NCBI GenBank assembly: GCA_947503525.1
Contig: CANNEA010000002.1
Span: forward strand, 1,178,001 to 1,242,000
Origin: an uncultured Carboxylicivirga sp.
GTDB taxonomy: Bacteria > Bacteroidota > Bacteroidia > Bacteroidales > Marinilabiliaceae
DNA length: 64,000 bases
Direction of reading: 5' to 3'
The notes under the pieces are model-generated. The model made no database searches. It was not told the origin of the DNA and saw only the letters and a list, made by a program, of their open reading frames with translations. Of this stretch, positions 45,392 through 54,864 are shown piece after piece. A program made the translations under genes and the position numbers. Position 1 is the first letter of the stretch, and each line of letters starts with the position of its first letter.

Positions 45392-46600
45392 ATGAAAAAT
45401 TATATATCCAAAATATTTAGTTTAGCCCTATTGGGGATAGTGTTCCTTAGTTCTTGTCAGGAAAAGAAACTGAAAGCTCTAATCGTGACCGGGCAGAATA
45501 ATCATAATTGGGAAGTTTCACATGATCTTCTTTCTAAAATATTGGTAAACAGTGAAACCTTCACTTGCGAAATTGCGACAAGTCCGGCAAAAGGCGAAGA
45601 CATGTCAGGCTTCAATCCAACATTTGATGATTTTGATGTTGTGGTATTAGATTACAATGGAGATGATTGGTCGGCTCAGACTCAAAAAGACTTCGAGAGC
45701 TTTGTGAAAAATGGTGGAGGTGTAGTTGTATATCATGCTTCCAGTAATAGTTTTCCAAATTGGGAAGCATTTAACCAAATGGCTGGCCTTGGTGGTTGGA
45801 ATGGTAGAAATGAGAAGTCAGGCCCATATGTATACTGGAAAAATGATGAAGCCTTTAGAGATGATTCTCCGGGTAAAGGTGGTACGCATGGACCTCAGCA
45901 TGAATTTATGGTTATTCATCGTCAACCTGAGCATCCTATTCTGAAAGGAATGCCAGAAAAGTGGATGCACAGTAAAGATGAATTATACTCTAAACTAAGG
46001 GGACCAGCTGAAAATATGACGGTATTGGCAACTGCTTATGCTGATCCTAAGAAAAAGGGAACCGGAAGACACGAGCCAATGTTAATGACCATTAAGTATG
46101 GTAAGGGAAGAATTTTTCATACGGCTATGGGGCATGTTGGTAAAGAACGACCAATAGCAGCTCAAAGTGCGGGTTTTATCTTAACTCTTCAAAGAGGTGC
46201 TGAATGGGCTGCAACCGGATTAGTAACTCAGGAGTTGCCTGAAGATTTACCTAATAAAGCGGTGCCCTTAATCCTGCATAATTATAAGTCGTATAGTTTA
46301 GATGAATTATTTCAGCGTGCTAAGAAATTTGAATACGGTAAGTCGCATAAGTATGTGAATCTGATTTCAAATCGTATTCGCATGGCAAGTGGAGATGCTG
46401 AAAAACTTAGTTTGTACGAAACAAAGATTATTGAAACTTTGGCATCAGATGCTTCGGTTGATGCAAAAAACTATTTATGTAGAGATTTAAGTTGGATAGG
46501 AAGTGCAAACGCTCTGCCTGTGTTGGAGGAATTGAAAGCAAATGAGGCCACAAAAGAAATGGCCAGTTTCGCAATCGAAAGAATCAATCAATCCAAATAA
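45392..46600 (+). CDS. ThuA-like lipoprotein with C-terminal HEAT-like helices
   Basis: This 402 aa protein has a lipoprotein signal (MKNYISKIFSLALLGIVFLSSC, shown in part, with Cys at 22). A ThuA domain at about 30-270 follows, with ALIVTGQNNHNWEVS, VVYHASSNSFPNW and GRIFHTAMGH, a class-I glutaminase-like fold linked to trehalose utilisation and often to 3-keto-sugar pathways. Residues about 280-402 form HEAT-like helices (ASVDAKNYLCRDLSWIGS, ALPVLEELK). Such ThuA proteins commonly neighbour exported Gfo/Idh/MocA and DUF1080 genes. The reaction is unproven. It sits 6 bases before the next oxidoreductase. Confidence 0.82.
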   Translation: MKNYISKIFSLALLGIVFLSSCQEKKLKALIVTGQNNHNWEVSHDLLSKILVNSETFTCEIATSPAKGEDMSGFNPTFDDFDVVVLDYNGDDWSAQTQKDFESFVKNGGGVVVYHASSNSFPNWEAFNQMAGLGGWNGRNEKSGPYVYWKNDEAFRDDSPGKGGTHGPQHEFMVIHRQPEHPILKGMPEKWMHSKDELYSKLRGPAENMTVLATAYADPKKKGTGRHEPMLMTIKYGKGRIFHTAMGHVGKERPIAAQSAGFILTLQRGAEWAATGLVTQELPEDLPNKAVPLILHNYKSYSLDELFQRAKKFEYGKSHKYVNLISNRIRMASGDAEKLSLYETKIIETLASDASVDAKNYLCRDLSWIGSANALPVLEELKANEATKEMASFAIERINQSK

Positions 46601-46606
46601 GCTATT

Positions 46607-47950
46607 ATGAATGAGTCACGAAGAAGTTTTTGCAAAAAGTCAGCATCCATAATAGCTGGTGTTGGCATGGCAGCAAGCATTCCGGTATTTGCCGGCTGTA
46701 GTAGAAACGATACCATTCGATTGGGATTTATTGGAGTGAAAGGGATGGGATTTTATAATCTACGTCAGTTTATCCAACAACCTGATGTAGAAATTGTAGC
46801 GCTTTGTGATGTTGATCAAAAGGTTTTGGATAAGCGTATTGATGAAACAAAAAAGCTTCACAAAAAGATTTATGACAATGGTTCTAAGCCATATACAGAA
46901 CCCAAAATAGAAGCCTACAAGGATTTCAGACAACTGCTCGACAATAAAGATGTGGATGCAGTTGTAATAGCCACGCCAGATCATTGGCATTTATTGATTA
47001 CAGCATATGCTTGTCAGGCAGGCAAGGATGTGTATGTGGAAAAGCCAATCGTGAATTCAATTGGTGAATGCATGGTTATGGAAAAAGTGGCCAAACGCTA
47101 TGGACGGGTTATTCAAGTTGGCCAATGGCAAAGAAGTGATTCGCACTGGCAGGATGCTATCCGTTATGTGCATAGCGGTCAGTTGGGTAAAGTCCGAAAG
47201 GTGAAAGCCTGGGCCTATATGGATTGGATTAACCCTGTTGCTAAATCTAATGCTGAAGTACCTATTGGTGTGGATTACAATATGTGGCTCGGACCAGCCC
47301 GTACCCGTGATTTTAATCCTTCACGTTTTCATTTTAATTTTCGATGGTGGTGGGATTATGCCGGTGGTTTAATGACCGATTGGGGTGTTCATCTCTTGGA
47401 TTATGCTTTATACGGGATGAAAGCTGAAACACCAAATTCGGTAATGACGATGGGTGGACGATATGCCACCGAAGAAGGAGCAATGGAAACTCCTGATACG
47501 CAAACCACCATTTATGAGTATGACAATTTTCTTATGCAATGGGAACATGCCATTGGTATTGGAAAAGGTCCATACAAACGAGAACATGGTGTTGCCTTTG
47601 TGGGTGATATGGGAACGTTGATTGTTGATCGTGGAGGTTGGGAAATTGTGCAGGAAAAAGCAGGAAAAGCAGCTGAGATACCTGCAGTGCCATTTACCAA
47701 AGGAGATGGAAAGGGACTTGCTAAGCATGTACGTAATTTTCTCGACTGTATTAAATCAGGAGATACACCAAATGCGTCTGCAGCAATTGGGACAAATATT
47801 GCGCGTGTATCTCATATGGGCAATGTAGCTTATCGTACGCAATCCAAGTTATTTTGGGATAAAGAGAATAATAAGTTTAAAGATAATGCAGCAGCTAATC
47901 AGTTGATCATGCCTCAATACAGAGCACCATGGACAATGCCTAATTTATAA
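46607..47950 (+). CDS. Tat-exported lipoprotein-type Gfo/Idh/MocA oxidoreductase
   Basis: This 447 aa protein has a twin-arginine signal (NESRRSFCKKSASIIAG) ending in the lipobox VFAGC. The Rossmann motif is GFIGVKGMGFYN, and YVEKPIV near residue 147 carries the family Lys. PDHWHLL and DWGVHLLDYALYG match the active site of the exported subgroup, and the end RAPWTMPNL parallels the gene at 44019. The two are probably distant paralogues acting on different positions or substrates. It is close to its neighbours on both sides (6 and 19 bases), so it belongs to the operon. Confidence 0.88.
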   Translation: MNESRRSFCKKSASIIAGVGMAASIPVFAGCSRNDTIRLGFIGVKGMGFYNLRQFIQQPDVEIVALCDVDQKVLDKRIDETKKLHKKIYDNGSKPYTEPKIEAYKDFRQLLDNKDVDAVVIATPDHWHLLITAYACQAGKDVYVEKPIVNSIGECMVMEKVAKRYGRVIQVGQWQRSDSHWQDAIRYVHSGQLGKVRKVKAWAYMDWINPVAKSNAEVPIGVDYNMWLGPARTRDFNPSRFHFNFRWWWDYAGGLMTDWGVHLLDYALYGMKAETPNSVMTMGGRYATEEGAMETPDTQTTIYEYDNFLMQWEHAIGIGKGPYKREHGVAFVGDMGTLIVDRGGWEIVQEKAGKAAEIPAVPFTKGDGKGLAKHVRNFLDCIKSGDTPNASAAIGTNIARVSHMGNVAYRTQSKLFWDKENNKFKDNAAANQLIMPQYRAPWTMPNL

Positions 47951-47969
47951 TCTAAAATTATTTGAAGTA

Positions 47970-48707
47970 ATGATGAATCATATTAAAATATTTTTCACTC
48001 TCCTTATAGGAGTTGTTTTTAGCGTTAACGTTTATGCCCAGAAGCCTGAAGATACTGAAGATTGGTCGCGTAAACCTGAAGTAGTTACGCCATCAAAGTA
48101 TGCAAAGACACCTTCTGATGCCATTGTATTATACGGCGGTAAAACGGATGCTGATAAGTGGGAACATGAAAATGGAGATGCTTTAAAATGGAAAACGGCT
48201 AAAGCAATGACTGTAGTTGCTAAGACCGGCGGCATTTATTCTAAGCAAGCTTTTGGTGATGTGCAGTTGCATATTGAATGGCGTACGCCTAAAAAGGTCG
48301 AAGGCAAAGGTCAAGGTAGAGGTAATAGTGGAGTGTTTTTAATGGGTAAGTATGAAGTGCAAATATTGGATTCATACAATAATGAAACTTATTACAATGG
48401 TCAGGCAGCAAGTATTTACAAACAGCACATCCCATTGGTTAACGCTTGTAAAGCACCTGGTAAATGGCAGACTTACGATATCTTTTTTACAGCACCAAAG
48501 TTCAATGCCGATCAATCCTTAAAAACTCCGGCTTATATTACTGTAATCCAGAATGGTATTTTAGTTCAAAATCATGTTGAATTAAAAGGCCCGACCGAAT
48601 ACGTTGGACAGCCTCAATACAAGTATCATGCTGATAAATTACCAATTCATTTACAAGATCATAATAATCCCACATCATTCCGAAATATTTGGATAAGAGA
48701 ATTATAA
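47970..48707 (+). CDS. Exported DUF1080 (3-keto-disaccharide hydrolase-like) protein
   Basis: This 245 aa protein has a signal peptide (about residues 1-23, ending NVYAQ) and one DUF1080 domain of concanavalin-like fold. Landmarks are GDVQLHIEWRTP, GNSGVFLMGKYEVQILDSY and the C-terminal PTSFRNIWIREL. Members of this family have been described as 3-keto-glycoside hydrolases or lyases that cut the glycosidic bond after oxidation at C3. Its position between exported oxidoreductases and an isomerase is what such a pathway predicts. It should act in the periplasm. Confidence 0.87.
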   Translation: MMNHIKIFFTLLIGVVFSVNVYAQKPEDTEDWSRKPEVVTPSKYAKTPSDAIVLYGGKTDADKWEHENGDALKWKTAKAMTVVAKTGGIYSKQAFGDVQLHIEWRTPKKVEGKGQGRGNSGVFLMGKYEVQILDSYNNETYYNGQAASIYKQHIPLVNACKAPGKWQTYDIFFTAPKFNADQSLKTPAYITVIQNGILVQNHVELKGPTEYVGQPQYKYHADKLPIHLQDHNNPTSFRNIWIREL

Positions 48708-48726
48708 CAAGCTAAAAGAATACGTT

Positions 48727-49569
48727 ATGAAAAAAATACTTATTGCTTTTACGATATTTATGGGGCTTTTGTCCTTTGAGGCAAGTGCTAAAAAGAAAGA
48801 TTCAATGGAAAAACATGGATGGAAACTAGCGGTTCAGGCATGGTCCTTTAATCGATTTACTTTTGCTGAAACTTTGGAATACTGTAATGAATTAGGATTA
48901 AAATACATTGAAATGTTCCCGGGTCAGGAGATTGGTGACGGAATTGAAGGTAAGACTCATTTTTCGATGTCTACTGAAACCAGAGAAGCAGTAAAAGCGC
49001 TTTTAGCGAAACACGATGTTGAACTTATTAATTACGGGGTTGTAAACTGTGATACTGAAAAAGAGTGGAAAAAGCTGTTTGAGTTTGCGGATGCCATGGG
49101 CATTCAGACAATAAATACGGAACCTGAATTTGATGACCTGTTATTGGTTGATGGATTGGCTAAGCAATATAAAGTGAATGTTGCTCTTCATAACCATGCT
49201 AATCCAACTCGTTATTGGAAGCCCGAAACGGTATTAAAATCAATTGAAGGCAAAAGCAAATACATGGGTGGAGGTTGCGATAATGGTCACTGGATGCGTT
49301 CTGGGATTCAGCCCTCATATGGTTATAATCTTCTGCAAGGTAATATCAAAACACTTCATTTTAAGGACATGAATGCTTTTGATGATCTGGATGCACATAC
49401 GGTACCTTTCGGTACAGGTGAGCACGATATAAAAAAATCACTTGTTCTACTAAAGCAGTTAAAGTTTAAAGGCGTTATTACAATTGAATATGAATACAAT
49501 TGGGAAAATCCTTTAGAAGATATTAAGCAGTCGGTTAATTACATTCGAAAGGTTGCTGAAGAAATTTAA
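48727..49569 (+). CDS. Exported sugar isomerase/epimerase-like TIM barrel (AP endonuclease 2 family)
   Basis: This 280 aa protein has a signal peptide (about residues 1-21, ending EASA) followed by a xylose-isomerase-like TIM barrel. Candidate metal ligands are the Glu of YIEMFPGQE, His in VALHNHANP, Asp/His in GGCDNGHWM and HFKDM, and Glu in ITIEYEYNWENP at the C-terminus. Being exported is unusual for sugar isomerases but common in 3-keto-sugar clusters. The reaction may be isomerisation, epimerisation or elimination/hydration of a keto-sugar. It follows DUF1080 by 19 bases. Confidence 0.83.
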   Translation: MKKILIAFTIFMGLLSFEASAKKKDSMEKHGWKLAVQAWSFNRFTFAETLEYCNELGLKYIEMFPGQEIGDGIEGKTHFSMSTETREAVKALLAKHDVELINYGVVNCDTEKEWKKLFEFADAMGIQTINTEPEFDDLLLVDGLAKQYKVNVALHNHANPTRYWKPETVLKSIEGKSKYMGGGCDNGHWMRSGIQPSYGYNLLQGNIKTLHFKDMNAFDDLDAHTVPFGTGEHDIKKSLVLLKQLKFKGVITIEYEYNWENPLEDIKQSVNYIRKVAEEI

Positions 49570-49622
49570 ACAAAAATTAGTGCCATCAGTGGTGAATGAT
49601 TAAAGTCCAAAATAATACAAGA

Positions 49623-51029
49623 ATGAAAAATATATCACGTAGAAATTTCCTGAAAACCTCCGGTGCTGTGGCTGCGGGAGCTATGATATTGCCTAATTTG
49701 ATAAGTTGTTCAAAAAATGGCATCGTCAACCTGGCCATTGTTGGTGTAGGGGGTAGAGGATATTCCAACTGGAACGGTCTTATCTCTGAATCTATCAATA
49801 AAGAAACGAAGGAAAGAGTTTTAAATCCTAATGTACGAATTGTTGCGCTTTGTGATGTAAGTGAGGAGATGCTCGCTAAGTCGAGCAAGCAACTTCCGGG
49901 TGTGCCTACCTTTAAGGATTTTAGAGTGATGCTTGATGAAATGCATCGTGATATTGATGCAGTTATTGTATCAACACCCGATCATACTCATTTTGCTGTG
50001 ACCATGGCAGCCATGGAATTAGGAAAACACGTTTATGTAGAGAAGCCTCTTGCTCATAATGTCTGGCAATTACGAACGTTAACAAAGGCAGCAGAATATT
50101 ATAATGTAATTAATCATCTTGGTAATCAGGGACATGCTTCTGATGGTATTCGTAATGTTAAAGAATGGTATGATTCAGGTTTACTTGGTGAGGTAAAAGA
50201 AGTTCATGCCTGGTTCGATGGACCAAATTTTAATGGGCCATATTTTGGAAAACCCGATGCTTACCCACCTCAAGCTCAGCCGGTGCCGGAAGGTCTGGAT
50301 TGGGATTTATGGTTAGGGCCGGCAAAGAAAAGGCCTTTCAATAAATGTTATGTGCCACGCAGATGGAGAAGTTGGTACGAATTGGGAAATGCTGAGTTGG
50401 GCGACTGGGCTTGCCATACTTTAGATGCACCATATTGGGCATTGGATTTGGGTTCACCAAATGTAGTTCAACCCCTTCATTCGAAACGTAACGAAGGCAT
50501 GCCAAGTGATATTATTACGGATGAATCCGTTCTCCGTTTCGAATTTGGTCAACGTGGAAACAAGGCTCCTGCAACATTAACCTGGTATGAAGGTGGTAAA
50601 AAGCCCGAAAACAGACCTGAGTGGTTAACACCAAAATTAGCTGGTAACGGAATGGTTATGGTTGGCGAAAAAATGTCGGTAATGACGGGCGGAAGACCAA
50701 ACGATGCAAGGTTAATTATGCCAGCTAAAGAGTGGGAAGCCTTTAAGAAAAAAGGATGGGAACAAACTATTCCGCGAATACCTGGGCAAAATCAATACAA
50801 GGAATTTATTAATGCAATACGTGGAGAAGGCCCAATGCCTGGTTCAACCTTTAAATATGGAGCAGGTTTAACAGAAATGGCACTTGTTGGTGTAATGGCT
50901 CAGCGCTTTGATAAGCGAATTGAATTTGATGCTGCCAACATGAAAGTAACGAATCACCCTGAATTAAATAGATACATTAAGGAAGAGGTGAGACCGGGCT
51001 GGCAATATGGTGAGAAACTATGGACATAG
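49623..51029 (+). CDS. Tat-exported lipoprotein-type Gfo/Idh/MocA oxidoreductase
   Basis: This 468 aa protein starts best at 49623 (MKNISRRNFLKTSGAVAAGA), which gives a Tat signal with the lipobox NLISC; an ATG at 49596 adds nine residues. The Rossmann motif is AIVGVGGRGYSN and the family signature is YVEKPLA near residue 145. PDHTHFA and GDWACHTLDAPYWAL form the active site. The LWLGPAKKRPFNKCYVPRRWR segment is typical of large exported members. It is probably the last of four exported oxidoreductases in the run, with 126 bases before the next gene. Confidence 0.88.
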   Translation: MKNISRRNFLKTSGAVAAGAMILPNLISCSKNGIVNLAIVGVGGRGYSNWNGLISESINKETKERVLNPNVRIVALCDVSEEMLAKSSKQLPGVPTFKDFRVMLDEMHRDIDAVIVSTPDHTHFAVTMAAMELGKHVYVEKPLAHNVWQLRTLTKAAEYYNVINHLGNQGHASDGIRNVKEWYDSGLLGEVKEVHAWFDGPNFNGPYFGKPDAYPPQAQPVPEGLDWDLWLGPAKKRPFNKCYVPRRWRSWYELGNAELGDWACHTLDAPYWALDLGSPNVVQPLHSKRNEGMPSDIITDESVLRFEFGQRGNKAPATLTWYEGGKKPENRPEWLTPKLAGNGMVMVGEKMSVMTGGRPNDARLIMPAKEWEAFKKKGWEQTIPRIPGQNQYKEFINAIRGEGPMPGSTFKYGAGLTEMALVGVMAQRFDKRIEFDAANMKVTNHPELNRYIKEEVRPGWQYGEKLWT

Positions 51030-51155
51030 TCTGGTTTTATCTGTAGTGTCAAAAATAATGGATAGATGATAAATCAGTATAATAAGATTACGTTTTCTCT
51101 TGAAGTATAAAATGTTTAGTAAGTAATCTTTAGTTAATGTCTTAAAAACAAAACA

Positions 51156-52157
51156 ATGAGTAGAAAAGTCACACTATTTACCGGTCAATGGGCCGATTTG
51201 GATTTTGAAGTAATGTGTCAAAAGGCAAAAAGCTTTGGTTATGATGGCTTAGAACTGGCTTGCTGGGGAAACCATTTTGAAGTGGATAAAGCTGATCAAG
51301 CCTATTGTGATGCGAAGTTAGCGATCCTTAAAAAATATGATTTGGAAGTATATGCCATTTCTACTCATTTGGTTGGACAAGCTGTTTGTGATCGGATTGA
51401 TGAGCGCCATCAAGCTATTTTACCCGATTATATTTGGGGTGATGGTGAGCCTGAAGGGGTAAGGCAAAGAGCCGCTGCAGAAGTTATTAAGACCGCAGAA
51501 GCCGGAAAAAGATTGGGTGTTAAAATTGTAAATGGTTTTACCGGAAGCTCAATATGGCATATGTTATACTCCTTTCCTCCTGCATCTCAAGAAATGATTG
51601 ATAACGGCTTTAAGGATTTTGCTGATCGTTGGACACCTATTATGGATGCATTCCAGAAACTGGATGTGAAATTTGGTTTGGAAGTACATCCTACAGAAAT
51701 CGCTTTCGATATTGCTTCAGCCGAAAGAGCGCTTGAAGCCATCAACTATCACCCATCATTTGGTTTTAATTACGATCCAAGTCACTTGGGTTATCAAGGC
51801 GTAGACTATGTGAAATTCATCGATAAGTTTGCTGAGCAAATTGTTCATGTACACATGAAGGATGCCGGTTGGAGTGATGTACCTGTTGAAGCTGGTGTTT
51901 TTGGAGGACATACCGATTTTGGTGATGCACGTCGTTTCTGGGATTTCAGAAGTATGGGCAGGGGAAATATCAATTTCGAAAAAATCATCCGTTCCCTTAA
52001 CAGGATGGCCTATACCGGACCACTTTCTGTAGAGTGGGAAGATGGAGCTATGGATCGCGAGCAGGGAGCCATTGAATCATGTGCTTTTGTAAAGCAGGTG
52101 GATTTTACGCCATCTAATCTGGCTTTTGATGCAGCCTTTGATAAAGAAAATCAGTAA
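51156..52157 (+). CDS. Cytosolic sugar phosphate isomerase/epimerase-like TIM barrel
   Basis: This 333 aa protein has no signal peptide and carries a full AP endonuclease 2 family barrel. The metal ligands are Glu in FGLEVHPTE near residue 173, Asp/His in [10 protein letters not shown], His in [10 protein letters not shown] and Glu in [11 protein letters not shown] near residue 293. Relatives include inosose dehydratase, keto-sugar and inositol pathway enzymes. It is the first cytosolic enzyme of the cluster and precedes the importer gene, so it may process the imported product. Confidence 0.87.
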   Translation: MSRKVTLFTGQWADLDFEVMCQKAKSFGYDGLELACWGNHFEVDKADQAYCDAKLAILKKYDLEVYAISTHLVGQAVCDRIDERHQAILPDYIWGDGEPEGVRQRAAAEVIKTAEAGKRLGVKIVNGFTGSSIWHMLYSFPPASQEMIDNGFKDFADRWTPIMDAFQKLDVKFGLEVHPTEIAFDIASAERALEAINYHPSFGFNYDPSHLGYQGVDYVKFIDKFAEQIVHVHMKDAGWSDVPVEAGVFGGHTDFGDARRFWDFRSMGRGNINFEKIIRSLNRMAYTGPLSVEWEDGAMDREQGAIESCAFVKQVDFTPSNLAFDAAFDKENQ

Positions 52158-52232
52158 ATCAAATTATAGTTAAGGAACAAAACAATAGTCTTTTGTTCTT
52201 TAACTCATATCTACTAATCTAAATCATCTTAC

Positions 52233-53567
52233 ATGGAAAAATCCATTAACAAATCCAGATTGTTCTTAGGAAGTTGCCTGGCCCTTCTTGTGACTTCACT
52301 AACCTTTGCAATGCGTGCTAAAATCGAAGAAGTTTTTGGGCCTGTCAGCGAAGGAGGAATATTTGGCTTGAGCAAAGAATCTATCGGCTGGGCATTTGGT
52401 CCTGCATTTTGGGGTTTCACAGTAGCAATGGTAGCCGGAGGTTTTCTTATTGACATAGTCAAAACCAAAACGGTAGTGTGGTCTGCTTTTATCTTGCATT
52501 TAATTGGAGCGGTGGCATTTATTTTGGCCAAGGACAAACAAACATTGTTCATCGCCAATATTTTTATTGGTTTAGGTAATGGCTGTGTTGAAGCAGCATT
52601 TAATCCTTTAATTGCTACGATTTATCCTAAAAATAAAACCACCATGTTGAATCGTTTTCATGTTTGGTTTCCCGGAGGTATAGTAATTGGTAGTTTGTTA
52701 GCTTATTTCATGATGGATACAATGGGTATCAACTGGCAGATATATATTGGAGTATTATTTGTACCTCTGGCCATTTATGGATTCTTGTTTTTCAGACAAA
52801 CAATACCTGAAACAGAACGTGTATCAAGTGGGATTACCTATAAAGGTATGCTGGATGCCATTGGGGCTCCGGTTACTTTAATTGCTTCCATGACTTTAAT
52901 GTTATTGCTTGCGATTAATATTGTAAAGTTACCTGAGGGGTGGATGTATCTTGCTGTTATTGGAGCCATCGTAGCGGTTTCTGCATTAGAGGCTTTGGTT
53001 ATTCGAAAGACGAGCATGATCTTTCCAATCATGTTTACTTTTATGTTGTTGACTGCTTCCACTGAATTAGTAACAACACAATGGGTTAATGCCTTGCTTT
53101 CGGGCGCTGGAGTTAGTCAGATGTTAATGCTTGCATTAATTACCGGCATTATGGCAGTAGGAAGATTTTTTGCAGGAGGTTTGGTCCATCGCTTAAATCC
53201 TGTTGGGGTATTATTGATGTCTTCTGTTTTTTCTGCTTTGGGTATATATGCATTAAGTATTGTTGAAGCGCCAGCCATGGTTATATTATCATCGGTAATA
53301 TTTGCTATTGGTGTAACTTACTTTTGGCCTACAATGTTGGGTTTTGTGGCAGAGTACATTCCTAAAAGCGGAGCATTAGGTTTATCTTTACTTGGCGGAG
53401 CCGGCATGGTTTCCGTCGCCATGTTCTTACCTGTAATGGGAAGAATCATGGAAGAGAATAATGAGAAAGTAGCTTTGCAAAGTATTGGTGCATTGCCGGT
53501 CATATTGATTATTGGTTTTCTTATTTTATACTCTGTGTATAAAAACAGAAAGCCGGAAAGTATATAA
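52233..53567 (+). CDS. MFS transporter (sugar-type)
   Basis: This 444 aa inner-membrane protein has about twelve helices. Features of the major facilitator fold include the loop 2-3 region GGFLIDIVKTK, GNGCVEAAFNPLIATIYP in helix 4, and the central cytosolic loop at about 190-215. It resembles sugar/cation symporters of Bacteroidota that are linked to Gfo/Idh/MocA clusters. It probably imports the periplasmic product, perhaps a keto-sugar or a simple sugar. The gap of 75 bases on each side is compatible with co-transcription. Confidence 0.85.
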   Translation: MEKSINKSRLFLGSCLALLVTSLTFAMRAKIEEVFGPVSEGGIFGLSKESIGWAFGPAFWGFTVAMVAGGFLIDIVKTKTVVWSAFILHLIGAVAFILAKDKQTLFIANIFIGLGNGCVEAAFNPLIATIYPKNKTTMLNRFHVWFPGGIVIGSLLAYFMMDTMGINWQIYIGVLFVPLAIYGFLFFRQTIPETERVSSGITYKGMLDAIGAPVTLIASMTLMLLLAINIVKLPEGWMYLAVIGAIVAVSALEALVIRKTSMIFPIMFTFMLLTASTELVTTQWVNALLSGAGVSQMLMLALITGIMAVGRFFAGGLVHRLNPVGVLLMSSVFSALGIYALSIVEAPAMVILSSVIFAIGVTYFWPTMLGFVAEYIPKSGALGLSLLGGAGMVSVAMFLPVMGRIMEENNEKVALQSIGALPVILIIGFLILYSVYKNRKPESI

Positions 53568-53641
53568 AGAACCATTAGGTATTGGTGCATGATAAGGAAT
53601 TGTTATGCACCTTATATCTTTTACAATAAAATATAAATATC

Positions 53642-54775
53642 ATGCAAAAGATAAAACTCGGAATGATAGGTGGTGGACTTGGAGCTTTTATTGGAGATGC
53701 TCATCGTCGTGCCTCACGTATTTGCAACGATTACCAACTGATTGGTGGTGTTTTTGATGTTGATTTCGAAAAAGGACAAGAATTTGCAAAACAGCAAGAT
53801 CTGGATTTAAATCGATGCTACGCAACAGTTGATTCTTTTATTGAAAGTGAGTTAGCATTATCAGATGTTGATAGAATTCAAGCTGTTTCTATTGTAACAC
53901 CTAATATGTTGCATTACGAATTTGCGAGTAAACTGCTTAAGGCTGGATTTCATGTCATTTGTGAAAAACCAATGACCTTTACTGTTGAAGAAGCCTTGGA
54001 CCTGAAAAACATCGTAGATAGCAGTAATCAAACTTTTGCTCTAACACACACCTACACCGGATATCCAATGGTTAGGCAAATGAAGGAAATTGTAAAATCC
54101 GGAGCTCTTGGTAAAATTCATCGAGTAGATGCACAGTACTATCAAGGCTGGGTGAATTCAATTATAGAAGGCACCGGATCAGGAATTACGGGAGTGTGGC
54201 GTTTAGATCCTAAGTACGCCGGAATGAGTAGCTGTATGGGCGATATTGGTGTACATGCCTTTAACTTGATAGAGTATACAACTGGTTTGGAAATTTCTAG
54301 TGTTCTTTCTGATTTAAATCCTGTTAAAGAGAATGTACAACTCGATTTAGACGGTACCGTTCTTTTACGGATGAATGATAATATAAAAGGAGTAATTCGT
54401 TCGAGTCAGGTTGCTGCTGGTGAAGAAAATAACCTGACGATTGGTATTTACGGTTCAGAGGCCAGTTTAAAATGGAGTCAGGAAGATCCTAATTTTCTTT
54501 ATATGTTGAGTGATACTGAGCCAACAAAAGTGTATAAACCTGCCCATGGATATAATACCGAATTTGCTGAAGCCAGTCATGTAATGCCATCAGGACATCC
54601 CGAAGGAATTTACGAGGCGTTAGGTAATATTTATAAAGGAGTTGCCAAATCCATTAGAGGAGAAGAATCTTTTGACGGGGAATTTCCTACAGTTGAAGAT
54701 GGTGTAAGAGGAATGAAGTTTATTAAATCTGTTGTTGAGTCAAATAGTAATAATAATAGTTGGATTGATTTATAA
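53642..54775 (+). CDS. Cytosolic Gfo/Idh/MocA oxidoreductase
   Basis: This 377 aa protein without signal peptide has the Rossmann motif KLGMIGGGLGAFIGDAHR, the family signature CEKPMTF near residue 105, and GDIGVHAFNLIEY as the active-site helix. It is of the size of inositol- and glucose-type dehydrogenases. As the last gene of the run, next to the importer, it could reduce an imported keto-sugar back to the sugar with NAD(P)H. A strong terminator follows. Confidence 0.88.
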   Translation: MQKIKLGMIGGGLGAFIGDAHRRASRICNDYQLIGGVFDVDFEKGQEFAKQQDLDLNRCYATVDSFIESELALSDVDRIQAVSIVTPNMLHYEFASKLLKAGFHVICEKPMTFTVEEALDLKNIVDSSNQTFALTHTYTGYPMVRQMKEIVKSGALGKIHRVDAQYYQGWVNSIIEGTGSGITGVWRLDPKYAGMSSCMGDIGVHAFNLIEYTTGLEISSVLSDLNPVKENVQLDLDGTVLLRMNDNIKGVIRSSQVAAGEENNLTIGIYGSEASLKWSQEDPNFLYMLSDTEPTKVYKPAHGYNTEFAEASHVMPSGHPEGIYEALGNIYKGVAKSIRGEESFDGEFPTVEDGVRGMKFIKSVVESNSNNNSWIDL

Positions 54776-54783
54776 ATGTGTGT

Positions 54784-54830
54784 AACAAGACTGATGTTTG
54801 AGCTATTTGCTCAACATTGGTCTTGTTTGT
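54784..54830 (+). terminator. Terminator closing the oxidoreductase cluster
   Basis: AACAAGAC (54784-54791) with GTCTTGTT (54819-54826) flanks an inner stem TGTTTGAG/CTCAACA around a short loop. T-rich sequence follows. Confidence 0.85.
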
Positions 54831-54864
54831 TTATATTAGATTGTTAATCATTTAAGTTTAAAGT

